DNA of 20,602 nt from contig JAYMTF010001923.1 of the NCBI GenBank assembly GCA_036897485.1, positions 1 to 20,602 of the forward strand. Direction: 5' to 3'. Source of the stretch: Pelargonium nanum (taxonomy: Eukaryota; Streptophyta; Magnoliopsida; Geraniales; Geraniaceae). Position numbers and translations under genes: made by a program. The notes under the pieces are model-generated. The model was not told where the DNA came from. It did not search any database and saw nothing but the letters and a program-made list of their open reading frames with translations. Positions 1-11,216 of the stretch are shown in pieces; the stretch's first letter is position 1; every line of letters starts with the position of its first letter.

Positions 1-231
1 AACTTTCCCAGAAAAGTTAACATTCCGGGAAAATTTACTTTCCCGTTGCCAAACGTTACCAAAAATTATTTTGCTAGGCAAGTCTAGCAAAGTGCCTCGC
101 AAAATTTTAACGAGATTATAAAAACTCGCGCGGATTTAATTTTCGTTTTGGTAGGCAAAAAATTATGCCTAGCACGTTAAATTTTTCTAGGGTAAAATAG
201 TGCCTAGCAAATATAGATTTTTCTTGTAGTG
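1..231. mobile_element. Right terminus of a CACTA (En/Spm-type) DNA transposon, cut by window edge
   Basis: The stretch ends in ATTTTTCTTGTAGTG (217-231), which is the reverse complement of the classic CACTACAAGAAAAAT terminus of plant CACTA elements. The inner part carries repeated short motifs in both orientations built on TGCCTAGCA/TGCTAGGCA (near 73-110, 150-175 and 200-210), as expected of the subterminal repeats of this superfamily. The next three bases are TTA, a possible 3-bp target duplication, but the other end lies outside the window so this cannot be tested. No transposase coding is visible here, so it may be an autonomous element or a short derivative. Confidence 0.75.
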
Positions 232-1794
232 TTAACCCTACTCAATAGTTATGCATGAACCCCTCTTTCCAAAGGTGATTACAAGCTAAACAAGTCAAAA
301 CTCAAACAAATGTCACTATGGTTTGCAATCAACAAGTTTATCATTAAGACCAAGTTAAGAGTTAAATAGGTTTCAAAAGCATTACAAAAATATAAACAAA
401 ATTCCAAGTCATTAATTAGTGCTCCTTCAACAATCAAGCTCTCATTCCTAAGATGCAAATGATTAAAGTAATCAAGTGAGTAAAGTTATCAAGATTACAC
501 ACAAGCATTAAGCATGAACATTAATAAGCTAAGCAATCATTAAAACAAGAGAATTCCAATCTCACAATCCAAAATTCTAAGTCATTAACATGCTTCCACC
601 ACTAGAAATTTATCTCATGATGATTAAGCTAACACAAATGAACAAAATGAACATCAAACCATTCATCAATGTCATGATCAATCAACAATAATTAGATTTT
701 TATAGATGAAAAGAAGATAGACAAAAGTTTAAAAAATTACAAAGATGAAGATGAGGAATCAAATGAGAAAACTTCAGTTCAAGCCTCTATTCACTCTCTC
801 TCTAGTATTCTCAAAGTTACCAAAAACTGTAAAAACCTTAAAATCCTCTCTACTCTAGATAAAGTTTATACTAGCTTTTGCTACGACATTATGAATACCT
901 ACTATCAGGGTTTGAGCGGTTTCACACATAAAGTTGACGTAGGTTTGCTTTTGGCCTAGATCAACCTAAGTTAAATGGAATCTCCATTTCCCTGCTTAAA
1001 GAATGAAATATGAAACTTCATACACCTTCAAGTTCATAGAAGGAAAAGAGATGTTTTTGAGATCCTTAGACTCATTATGGATGTATATGTAATTAAGGAC
1101 CACTTGTCTTTATATGAAAAATTCACAATTCAAATTCACAATTCAAATTGTAATTTATAAGGATTCGGTAACTAATATTTTGACTTTCCTAAAACAGAAA
1201 ACAAAGTCAGCACCCATACATGGTCTTACGACTTTGCGGAGACCCCAGAAATCTTCAGTGAAAAGCTTGTCTTTTGTTTACGCTTAGTCTACTCACTCCT
1301 TTCAACCCATGCCTCAAAGTTTGGGCTAAAGAGAATATATATAGTGTGTCCAAATCAAGTAAATTAAAAATATAATCAGAGCGTCACTATCGCGACTTTA
1401 CAAAACGACACAACTTCAATAACTTGAGCAGAGTCGGGACTGTGACCACAAAATGGCACATTTGTGACCGTGGCTTGCTGGATGTCCCTCTTAATTGCAT
1501 GATGCCATGCATCCCTTCTTCTTGCTCATTTGCTTCCCACTTCACTCCCAAGCTCGGATCCCTTGCACGATACCTGAAAATCACAACCACAAAGAGGTGC
1601 AAATAATCTGAACTCATTAAATTGGCTCTTTGAGCCATAAATGTAAGAGTAAAAGCGAGATTTAACACAATTAAGACCGAAAGCAAGAATTGAGCAAATG
1701 ATGCTAATGTGTGTGCAGAGTAAACAAATGATTGATGACAAAATGTGGATTAAAAAGGCATAATAAGTGTGATATGAAATCACACAATCAACTA
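232..1794. other. AT-rich spacer without a recognisable gene
   Basis: Only short open frames of about 60-130 codons on either strand, none resembling a known protein. The sequence from about 240 to 720 is a low-complexity run rich in CAA, AAG and CATTA words, which looks like non-coding repeat DNA. A 13-bp direct repeat (ATTCACAATTCAA, two full copies plus a part) sits at 1121-1150. The stretch may belong to an unclassified retroelement, but I see no terminal repeats that would bound one. Confidence 0.5.
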
Positions 1795-3380
1795 TGCCTA
1801 ATTTTGACCTACCATTCATCTTAGACACTGATGGTAGCGGAGTTGGCATATGAGCAGTGTTGAAGCAGAGTGGTAGGCCTATTGCATTTATGAGTAAAGC
1901 TCTGGGGGTGAGAAGCATGAGAACGTGAACCTATGAAAAGAAACTAATGACAATTTTCATGGTAGTTCAAAAGTTGAGACATTATCTTAGTAACATCTCT
2001 TTGTTATAAGAACATATCATTAAAGCTTAAGATTTCTGGTGAAGTAGCATGTCACTAACATGATTCAACAAAAATGGATTTGCAAGCTTATGGGACTGCA
2101 ATATACTATTGAACACAATAGATAGGTTGAAAATAGAGTTGTTAATGCTCTATCAAGACTGCTTGTGGTTCAGTGTAAAGCCACAACTGTTGTGATACCT
2201 TAGTGGTAACAAAAAGTGGAGAAAAGCTATGAAGAAGACCAAGAAGCTCAAGGAATCATCTCTCAGATAGTTTTGATGCCCACAAGCCTACCTGGTTATG
2301 GAGTTATAAAGGTGAATGGTAAGATTTATTTGGGTGCAAGTCATGGTAATAGAACTAAGGTGCTGCATCTACTACATACCTCAGTTGTGGGAGGACACTC
2401 TGGCATAAAATCAACACTTAAGAGGGTCTAAGGTTATTTTTTTTGCCATTGATGCAGAAGGTACTGGAGTTGTTCGTCGAGGATCGTGAAACTTGCCAAA
2501 GATGCAAAGTAGAATTTGTGGCATACCCAGGATTGTTACAACTTACAACCATTAAATATCCCATCCAAACCTTGGAAAAATATTGCCATGAATTTCATTG
2601 AGGATTTGCCAAGTCTCAAGGATTTGATAGCATTTTGGTCATTGTGGATTGATTCTCCCAATATGGTCATCTTATAGCATTAACTCATCCCTACACTACA
2701 AGTACAATTGCTAAGAGCTTCATGGATCACATCTATAAGTAACATGGACTACTTGAATCCATTGTGAGTGACAAAGATAAGATTTTCATCTTAGGGTTCT
2801 GGAAGGAGTTGTTCAGATTATTGGGAATTCAACTAAATCTCTCTACAACCTATCACTCTCAATCAGATGGGCAAACTGAAAAATTATATGAGGTGTATGA
2901 CTCATCAAAATCCTAAGGAATGGTTTAAGTGGTTGAGCTTGGCTGAACGTTGGTACAACACCAACCGCCATAATGCAATACAAATGTCTCCATTTGAAGC
3001 TCTTTATGGATATCAAACTCCTCAGTTAGCCATGGGAGAGATTGACACTAAAGTAGCAGTTGTGGAAGAATTTTTGAAGAAGAGAAGTCACATGTTAGAG
3101 TTGCTGAAAGAGAACTTACAGATGGCTCAAAACAGAATGAAAATTCAGGAAGACAAGAATAGATCCGAGAGGTCTCTTGTTGTTGGGGACTGGGTATAAT
3201 TAAGACTCCAACCTTACAGACAAACCACTATTGCTCTGAGGAGAGAGAAACATGAAACTAAGTGCCAAGTATTATGGACCATATCATATTACAGAGAAAT
3301 TGGGGACAATAACTTACAAATTAAAGTTGTCTGATTCTTCAAAAATTCATCTGGTTTAATTTCAAATTGTTATACATATG
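1795..3380 (+). mobile_element. Ty3/gypsy LTR-retrotransposon remnant (pol: RNase H to integrase), broken
   Basis: Translated pieces read like the second half of a plant Ty3/gypsy polyprotein. The order is RNase H (a LDTDGSGVG-like strand near 1810-1845, then a KALG-like stretch near 1900), the integrase zinc-binding region near 2330-2510, the DDE integrase core near 2590-2880 with a [12 protein letters not shown]-like motif near 2850-2880, and the integrase C-terminal part to about 3200 (RWYNTN and FEALYGYQ motifs). No gag, protease or reverse transcriptase is seen, and no LTR pair is evident. The copy is a fossil, broken at several places and clearly old. Confidence 0.88.
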
Positions 3381-4257
3381 CTTAATTTCATCTACAAAAA
3401 AGAAAAGGAAAAAAAAAATTCGAACCTTATGTTAGTTAATGTAGTTGAGTGCATTTTTAGGTGTGAACCATCTGGTTTAATTTAGATATAGACGAGAAGA
3501 ACCACTTATTCATGGTCTAGATCACTTATTCATGCCCTTAAATCATAGAATGTTTGCAGGAGGGAGGGAACCATTTTAGAGGTGAGCATATTTTACCTCA
3601 TTTGGCTGAGTCCAAGAGGTCAACCTTTTCAAGTATGCCTTTTGGGAGGAACCCTCTCCTCCATCCTTCCCTCTCTTTTGAAGATCTTCTACCACTCTTT
3701 AGTTAGACAAAGGTAAAATATGTCAGGATCTAATTTTTTTGTACAAATATGTGAATATTGATTAACTTTTCTTTTGATTCTGTATTAGCAGATGGTATAA
3801 TGAATAAAAGTATACTTTTTTTCTTTATGAGTTGGTTCAATGATTCGATCTTAGCTACCAGTCACGTCCCGTTAGAATGGATCTCCCCTAAGCGCCTTGT
3901 GGCATGCTTCTATACTTGATGATCGAATGTTGATAAGTGTGCTTGAATTTTGCAGGTTTGACCTCTTTTGCCAACATATGTGTTTTATATTGTCGTACGC
4001 CTATGGATAAAACTGACCCCTCTTTTCGGATGCGGGAGTTTGGGGCACCAGACAGATCCGGTTCTTTCGGCCTATGACATGTCATTGTTTTACCCAGCAA
4101 ATGATCCATACCTGTTGATTTGTTGTATTGGCAGGGAAACCAACTATCTTTACTATCCTGTCAGAAGGCCAATGAAGAAAGGTTGATGACAGTGGCAGAG
4201 AGGGCTGGTATATGCTATATGCAGTGTGCCCATCTCACAGTGCCCAAGTTCAAAAGC
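3381..4257. other. Unresolved repeat-like DNA downstream of the Ty3/gypsy remnant
   Basis: A purine run AGGAGGGAGGGAA at 3558-3570 lies where a polypurine tract of the neighbouring gypsy remnant could fall, but no LTR can be bounded after it. From about 3840 to 4190 the base composition is less AT-rich, and open frames of about 70 codons exist on both strands. I recognise neither as a known protein. The region could be decayed LTR sequence or an old captured gene fragment. Confidence 0.35.
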
Positions 4258-4268
4258 CTCTGATACCA
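4258..4268 (-). other. Primer-binding-site-like motif of an LTR retrotransposon
   Basis: Read on the minus strand the motif is TGGTATCAGAG, which matches the first 11 bases of the PBS used by many plant LTR retrotransposons (complement of the initiator methionine tRNA 3' end). If genuine, an LTR would end just above 4270 and the internal region would lie below it. No gag or pol of that orientation is visible, so this is at most a small fossil and could be chance. Confidence 0.3.
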
Positions 4269-4269
4269 T

Positions 4270-4801
4270 CTTGGAACTCAACAAGCTGAGTTTTTGAAGT
4301 TACTTGTATTTTTGCCCTACTCAGTTGTGTGGAGAGGTACAAGGTCACCAATGAATTTTCACCAGTGCTAAATTCTTATTTGTGAAAGAGTAAACTTTTA
4401 AAAAATCAAGAGAAACTATCTCATACAGAGCTCAGACCTATTCTGCAACAATTGTTGAAGTTATGGCTAGACTTCTTGAAACAAGTTTTCAATTCTCTGT
4501 TTGATATCAAAGTTCTAATAAACACACAATTGGGCTGCTTAAATAAACTGTACTGAAAAACCCGATTTGATCGTTTTCATGAAGACATTTAAGGTGCATC
4601 TCCAGATGATTTCATGACATTGACACATACATTGGCAAATGAACTTGAAAATTAAGGTTACATCTAACATGTTACAAATAAAAAAATGGAGCTGTAAATG
4701 TGACGCAGAGTTCATGAAAAGGTCTTCTACAATCTTCTCTATTTGCATATGCAGGCCATTCCCGTAACCAGTGTTCTTCCCAAGGGCCACCAACCTGGAC
4801 C
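4270..4801 (-). other. 3' flank and probable 3' UTR of ARPC2 copy A
   Basis: The segment directly follows the stop codon of copy A. The open minus-strand frame at 4539-4862 overlaps the last exon in another frame and resembles nothing known, so it is read as UTR and not as a gene. No clear AATAAA signal was found on the minus strand, so the transcript end is not placed. Confidence 0.4.
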
Positions 4802-7800
4802 TCAAGTAAATGAATTGTTCCGTGAATCCTTGAGTCCCTACCCAAAAGGCATATAAAATCAAGATTAGCCCACAGCTATTAGTTGCTTTTAGAAGAGATG
4901 AGATCTAAGTATTATCATGACAAACCAGCCGCTTGAAGGATCTGTTGGGTGATGTTTTCTTTGACTTGTCGATTTCTGGTTTTGCACGACCCAGAGCCTG
5001 GGGGCACAATATTAGAATGTTTAGGAAAACTAGATAAGCCTCTTTACTGACTTTCTACCAAACAAACGAGTCTTAAACAGAACAATTTATTGATCAACAA
5101 TATGCATCAATGAATAAGAATCAAGCAATGAAGCTTGGCCCGAAAGTAAATAGTTCAAATCATAAAATTACCAACCCAAAACAAAAACAAAATATCAAAG
5201 GATCAGGTGCCATACAACTCCGCAGCTAAAGTATCGTCCACTATAATTGAATTTGTAACTATCGAATTCAAACACAAACCACTAGTTCGAGTCAACATTG
5301 AATACATTTTGAAGAGATAAATCACATGACACATAAATTATACAATACAATCAGTAAAACACTTAGGTTCGGGTCAACCTAGAACTGTGGAGACACATTT
5401 GGTCTAGCATCCAAATCACATCTCACCTATTTTTGCCTGGCAAGTTGAAAGGCCAAGATAAGGATTGGAAATAGCAAGTGTGACTTGGGCCCACCACAAT
5501 GCTATCTTATGTTTGCTACAGGGTCCTTCCTCAACCCAAAAGCATATAGAAGCTAGCTTTATATGGCACACTACAATCTCTACAACATTCCTCGGGACAG
5601 ACCAAAATCTATTGAGATTCAGCTGCCTTGTGGTAACAGTTATCTTCAAAAGCTAGGCCAATAATTATATGAGAAATTTTCATGTTTCAAACATGCATTT
5701 TGAGACTACCTAAGATACACTGAAATGAGATGATATGAAATATTGCTACTGGTAGAGATATTTTGAGACAAAATATGACAGCATAGATGAGACAAATTGA
5801 CCTGAGGTGATATATTAAGTAGATAAAAATATGACATGAGAGCTAGGGATGGTCAAGAGTAAAATTAAAGGTGAGAGGCCAAGAGTAAAATTATCTACTA
5901 ATTTGTAGCCACCGTCGCACCGACACATGAGATAATAGCACATGGTTATGATGTAAAATAATAATAGCTATAAGATAACAAACAGCTGACTCTATACAGT
6001 ACCTGAATCAAGGACTCAACACGGCGCCGCATCCGGGTGTGCATGAAACCCTCTGAGCACTGTTGGATATGCATGGAAAAAGTTTATGTCAGAGTTAAGT
6101 ATTTGCAAATACATGCGAGCAAGTAAAAATCAACCACACTAAAGCAAATGGAAGATTATTCAACCCAACATCCTAGCAATCACACTTAAAATGAAGATAT
6201 ACAAACCATTAAAAACATATAGGAATTTTGATAACACCAAGAGTAAAATAAAAAAATGCATTCAATTAGTAAAGTTCTACGCATATGACTACACAATAAT
6301 ATATATATATATATTATAAAATAATTTATAATTTAGGAAATTATTCTCTAAATTTGTCACTGAAAAACTTGCTTTGTTGCCTTTAATATTAGATCATGTG
6401 TAATTAATTACCATATTGTTCCTACCAACCTATGCTACAGTAGGAGTTAATATAGAAAGTATACTCTGAACTGTCTTTCTCTGTTAATTAGTTGAATTTC
6501 TATGACTATGACCTCACCACATATAATGCACAGGTATTGTAGCAATGTTTGGTCAAAGAAATCTCACCTTGACATGATAGCTAACATATGCATGAAATGT
6601 AGATAAACCCCAAACCGTACGGTCCAATTTTTTGCTTTCTACATGGCGTGAGAAAATGACTGCAATGGTTGAAAGCATTGAAATACATTAAGGAAAAAAC
6701 AGAACGAGGGAAGCAGAAACTAAAGTTGTGTGTTTGAGATTACCAAAAGTCACAAATCCTGCATTTGCAGATAATGCTTCAGATGGAGCTCCTTTGAGTT
6801 CTAGAGGAGGTGTAGGAGACCACGAACAAGGTGGAGCATTATTTAATGCAGGAGCACGTCTTGCTTCCACAAATTCCTGAATTATAACAAAATCTTGAAA
6901 CTAAATGATATTACTCGATACGAAGTACTCCCTCCGTCCCAAAATGTCTATCAACTTTCCTAATTTGGTAAAGATTAAGGATGAAATGGTTAGAGTTAGG
7001 TTTTCCCTCTTATACCTCATGTGCTTTTTTTTAAAAACAAACTCGAGGTTCTATGTTCTAACTAACCTATTTTAGGGATATTGTTGTTGAGTCATGCAAA
7101 ATAGAAAGTGGACACTCATTTTGAGACAACAGTTTTAGCAAAGTGAACACTCATTATGGGCAGGGGGAGTAACTATACAGCGAAGGATAATTCAGCCTCA
7201 GAAATGCCATAATACTGGTAATGAATAAAAGGTAGAGATACACGAAGCACAGTACTTTTAAGTTTAATAAGTATACAGATGTAGCAGTACCTGTAGAAAT
7301 GAAGTTGCAAGAACAATATCAATGGAGTCACTGAATCTCATAGGAAATACCACAGTAACCTTTTCTCTCTGTCATAAGCAATTTATAAATGTCAATAAGT
7401 GTGCATAAATAGAAACTCTTCTTACAAGCTTACTAATAAAAAAAGTTGAACACAAGACATGAAATACTGAAATACTGAAATACCACAGTAATGTTTGGTG
7501 CACCCAGGAAAAATTGGTCAACAGAAGACATTTCTATAGTCAATGTACGATTATTTTCTAATATTTGGAATGCGAGGAAATGTTTTTCCTTAACTTGAAA
7601 GTGTTTAACAGAGTTGGCCAGGAGATGGAAAATAAATAATTGCTTGCAAAAATTTCCCAATGAAATATACTTTCAAACTGGTAATCAATTTTGGCAATAA
7701 AATCCTTAATTTGGTTTTAGACTGAAGCTAAGTAACTTCAAAAAAAGGACAGTGGAGAGAGAGAAGGTAAATCTTGATGTACATACATGCAAACAAATAC

Positions 7801-10800
7801 TAAAAACAGTTTCGAGAAGAAGTAAACTAGACAAAGAAAGGTATTAATACCTGTGGAACAACGAAAAAAGACTCATTCGGCCGATGCACAACAGCAACAA
7901 GCCGATCTATGTTAGGAGCAACCGTTCTTGAAGCAAGGTGTTTTAGAACTATTCTTAACGGGGCTCCTAGTACAACTTCTCTTACAGATGCAACTTTTAC
8001 CAATAGCGCTTGCCTGAGGTCTGTCCAATGTACATAACAGAAAATGTTAAGGAAAAAATGTTCCCAAGAGGAAGAATCAGCCAAAATGCATGTTCCAATA
8101 AATGATTTAATTTGAAGCAATAAAGGAGAGTCAGATGTATTTACAGATAATACAATTTTGTAACTCTTTTACTAAATTTAGAACAGGAGAAAGCAGCTTA
8201 ATTGTTTAGACATACAAACGAGCATCAAATTATGATGTAATTTTGGTAGCAAGACTGATGTTGAACATGCATGAAAGCCCTAATAAAAAACTAACTAACA
8301 ATCAATCATCAACAACAGCTTTTGGACATTAAGGCTTCAAGATAGTAGGTGAAGTAGCTTTGTCAGTAACTAACCAAATAATTTAATCCCTATTTATCGA
8401 ACCAAGGATGTTCTTGCTGTCCTATTTTTCATTGTGAATCTAGAAAATATATTTCTTTGAATGAGATCTCGGGATAGAGCAGGGCATCTATTACATTTGA
8501 ATAAGATCTTTCTATCATTCTGAGCATTTAAGTTCCATTCGACCTGAAACCAATTTGGTCAAACATTTCCAACTTCTAACCTGCAAGAACCCGCCCCCGA
8601 AACAAAACAATTAACATGTAAAATCAAATAAAGACTTATTATAGCCTGATAATGACCGGAAGACAATCCCAAAGAAAGTAAAACCAGAAACAAGGAGGCA
8701 ACCTAATGAATCCATCATAACAAGGGTGAAGTAGCAAAAAGAAAAAGAAAAGGTGAACCACAATTATAAGCAATAGATTCACACCAAACCAAACCTAGAA
8801 GTTGCATATATATGGCAAACTAATAATGACCTTAGGAAAGGAACTCAATGAACCTTCATCTGGGGGAAGCTTAGACAAATTGAGCTTCAATGTGAGATTA
8901 AAGCCATCCCTTGGAGGATCAAGAATCTGTACAACCACACCATATGCAGCCTTAATAGCTTCTATGGCTCCAGATGGAAGCCCGCCAACGAAAACAGTTT
9001 CTGGAGGGGGAGTGGGTAGTGAAACTGACAGCAACAGGATATGTGAATTCTTCATTGAGGCCTATTAGATACTCCAAAAGGTTAGATGTACAGAATCCAA
9101 AAAATTGGGTGAACTAACCAAGCATATTTATTTCTGCTCCAGAATTAGAATAACCAGCTAATTGACTGATAAAAGATTCTTATCAAAGTATTCCTCAACA
9201 GTTCATATTTCTTTTTAAAAAAAATAATGACAGAAAAATTGGTGCAAAATTACCTGAATATGGTAACGAACATCATCAAATTCAACCCACTGGTAATCCA
9301 GTTCAACTGCTTTTTCAAGGCTGCAGATACAGCGCAGCATATATTAGATATCTTATACAATTTTCTAGCTGTTGAATAGACTACTGCGAAAATATATAGT
9401 ACTAAGTGAGAACTCAATACAGGCTAGGTGCCAAGACCCCTAAAAGAAAAGAACACCCTACTGATTATCATGAATAGTTTCACAATCACAACCTCTAATA
9501 TATGATCCAAAATCAAAATCTGGATGAACGGTGAAATAAAGGTTCCATGGACTCAAGAAAAATTCTTCCCAGTCAATGCTTTCAAAGTAACTCCCCCATT
9601 TCAAAACCATCAAGCCATAGTAGTGGACACACACATGGAAAGGGCTTTCAATACCATCTTCTTGCTGTGGACTAGAAGTCTCCCACTATGAAGGACTTTC
9701 AAAACTAGAGACACTTATAATGCTGGGAATTGGGAACCGCAAACAGGCAAGAGAACATGTAGAGAACCAAAACTAAGAACAACAAAGGAGCTTGAGACAC
9801 TCATAGTGGGCTAAAAGTCTCCCACTATGAAGGACTTTCAAAGAAGTTAGAGACACCTATAATGCTGGGAAGTGGGAACCACAAACAAGGAAGAGAACAT
9901 GTAGAGAACCAAAACTAAGAACAACAAAGGAGCTAGAGACACTCATAGTGGGCTAGAAGTCTCCCACTACGAAGGACTTTCAAAGAAGTTAGAGACACTT
10001 ATAATGCTGGGAAGTGGGAACGCAAACAGGCAATAGAACATGTAGAGAATACTTTTGCGAAAGAAACATTGCCCATTCTCGAATTTCCTCACAATTGTAA
10101 AACAACCATTAGAGAAAAACATTTCTCCCTTTACCGCTACAAAGTGAAAGTCCAAGACCTAAGGCTAGACTGTGTACAGGAAAATGTGTATGTTGTCCGA
10201 GGCAGGAACAGAAAGTGAGCAAAACTCTCAACAGCTAAACAACTTTGCTATATAACATCTTACAAAACCAGAGAAATTGATAACAATAACTGGCGCAAAA
10301 CTAAAAGAATTGGAAACTAAGGATACTTTTACCCAATCTACGACAGCTAGGAGTCTATTAGGTTTTGTTGGTATAAAGAATGTCCTTAGAAGTGCCAATG
10401 TCTTTGCTCCTATCTTCCTAGGAAGGCAGTTAAGCACATGCTCGTTGGGTTGGGTTGGGTTTAATTGAATTCATTGTTTCCTGTCTTACAATCCAAAACA
10501 AGAAAAATGGAAGATGCATCCCAATTGGTCGCACTGGAACCAAATTTTACAAACCTAAATCATACATATAAGTAACCGACATCCCAGACTTCCCCTAAGA
10601 AAAACAAAACCTAATGCACCCAGTGTGGTTGAAGCATCCAATTTCAGCCACACCCACATGATGAAATCAAACTAATTCATCAAAAAGCACACATTTTTAA
10701 GCATACCGAGTTTACAAATTTTCACAGATTATTCTAAATGAAAAGGGGTAAATAAAAAACTCACTTTTGAACTCGATTCAAGAGGGTCTGGAGGAGAAAT

Positions 10801-10826
10801 CTGGAATGGGATTGTAACAGTATCAT
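4802..10826 (-). CDS. ARPC2A: ARP2/3 complex subunit 2 (p34-Arc), tandem copy A, 10 exons
   Basis: Encodes 324 residues of ARPC2, which with ARPC4 forms the core that holds ARP2 and ARP3 on the mother filament for branched actin nucleation. In Arabidopsis its loss (distorted2) disturbs trichome and pavement-cell shape. Exons: 10765-10826, 9254-9320, 8854-9061, 7851-8020, 7291-7368, 6744-6876, 6568-6659, 6003-6059, 4926-4997, 4802-4837; all introns are GT-AG. Landmarks: N-terminal MILLQSHSRFLLQTLL (1-16), TPPPE (60-64), ILDPPRDGF (89-97), VREVVLGAPL (125-134), HLASRTVAP (140-148), RHVE/KKLDRTVW in exon 7, HTRMRRRVES (277-286) and SFKRLGLK spanning the exon 9/10 join. The start is chosen because the N-terminus matches the family, although the frame is open further upstream. 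Length agrees with the roughly 318 residues I recall for Arabidopsis. Read-through of intron 9 would instead give a short alternative tail ending HDNT. Introns 1, 5, 7 and 8 are much longer than in copy B. Confidence 0.93.
4998..6002 (-). other. Expanded intron 8 of ARPC2 copy A
   Basis: The intron is 1005 bp, against 139 bp at the same position in copy B. The first ~110 bases below the acceptor and a few bases next to the donor align with copy B. The central ~870 bp does not and must be inserted DNA or a loss in copy B. No terminal inverted repeats or coding domain could be recognised. A repeated phrase, AAGAGTAAAATTA, occurs at about 5853 and 5881. Confidence 0.6.
6299..6315. repeat. (AT)n microsatellite in intron 7 of copy A
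   Basis: An alternating AT run of about 17 bases followed by AT-rich sequence. It lies in intron 7, which is 508 bp in copy A and 282 bp in copy B. Confidence 0.8.
6928..7169. mobile_element. Stowaway MITE (Tc1/mariner type) in intron 5 of copy A
   Basis: Begins CTCCCTCCGTCCCAAAATG and ends with the imperfect inverted counterpart (CATTATGGGCAGGGGGAG read to 7169). It is flanked on both sides by TA (6926-6927 and 7170-7171), the Stowaway target duplication. Length is 242 bp with no coding capacity. Intron 5 is 414 bp here and 111 bp in copy B, so the element plus its duplication accounts for most of the difference. Insertion therefore came after the gene duplication, or the element was lost from copy B. 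Confidence 0.93.
9676..10048. repeat. Tandem repeat of ~140-bp hairpin-bordered units in intron 1 of copy A
   Basis: About 2.7 direct copies. The phrase AGTCTCCCAC starts at 9677, 9816 and 9958, giving periods of 139 and 142 bp. Units are nearly identical and share GAGAACATGTAGAGAA near their ends. At the junctions the sequence folds: TCATAGTGGG (9801-9810) and CCCACTATGA (9821-9830) are perfect 10-bp inverted arms around a 10-base loop, repeated with one mismatch at 9943-9972. Each unit therefore looks like a short element with CCCACTATGA-type ends arranged head to tail. The third unit is cut short. Intron 1 of copy B lacks the array. Confidence 0.85.
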
Positions 10827-11052
10827 CTTCCGGATGTGTAAGAGATAGCTGATAGATCTATGTGTTGAAAAAAACAGTATATTTTTTTTACTTCTCACAT
10901 CCGGATATGCACAAACCCATGTGCCTGTAAGCTTCAAGTATTCAACTTTCTTGCTCAAATTCTACTCACCAAGTTTCTCACTTTGAACTGAAAATGAGCA
11001 GAAATTGGTGAAACTGAGATGCCCAGTTCAAAATTTAACAAGAAAACAAAAA

Positions 11053-11072
11053 GAGAGAGAGAGAGAGAGAGA
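11053..11072. repeat. (GA)10 microsatellite in the copy A upstream region
   Basis: Twenty bases of uninterrupted GA, reading as CT in the direction of the gene, about 230 bp above the start codon. The plus-strand open frame through it (11019-11219) is low-complexity and not a gene. Confidence 0.9.
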
Positions 11073-11216
11073 ACAAGTCAAATGGGTAGCAAGAGCAAAG
11101 CAAGGAGTGTGAAGAGACGATTGAATGGGTGGAAGAAAATGGAAAATAAAATTGCCAGAAGTTGGCCCCGGAATGGAAATGGAATGTCTTGGGAGTGGGT
11201 CAACGATGTTTTACAG

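Noticed and set aside
4539-4862. Minus-strand frame of 107 codons below copy A
   Set aside because: It overlaps ARPC2 exon 10 in another frame and has no recognisable domain; read as 3' UTR.
7433-7660. Intron 4 frame with a FFLGAPN stretch resembling the VVLGAPL of exon 4
   Set aside because: The similarity is a few residues only. The copy B intron has a related but different sequence, and the exons join correctly without it.
8831-8853. Alternative donor (AAG then GTCATT) 23 bases below the exon 3 donor of copy A
   Set aside because: Using it would put exon 4 out of frame, and the site is absent in copy B (GGCCAT). The upstream GAAG|GTTC donor works in both copies.
8802-9068. Plus-strand open frame of 88 codons
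   Set aside because: It is the antisense of ARPC2 copy A exon 3; the minus strand carries the recognisable protein.
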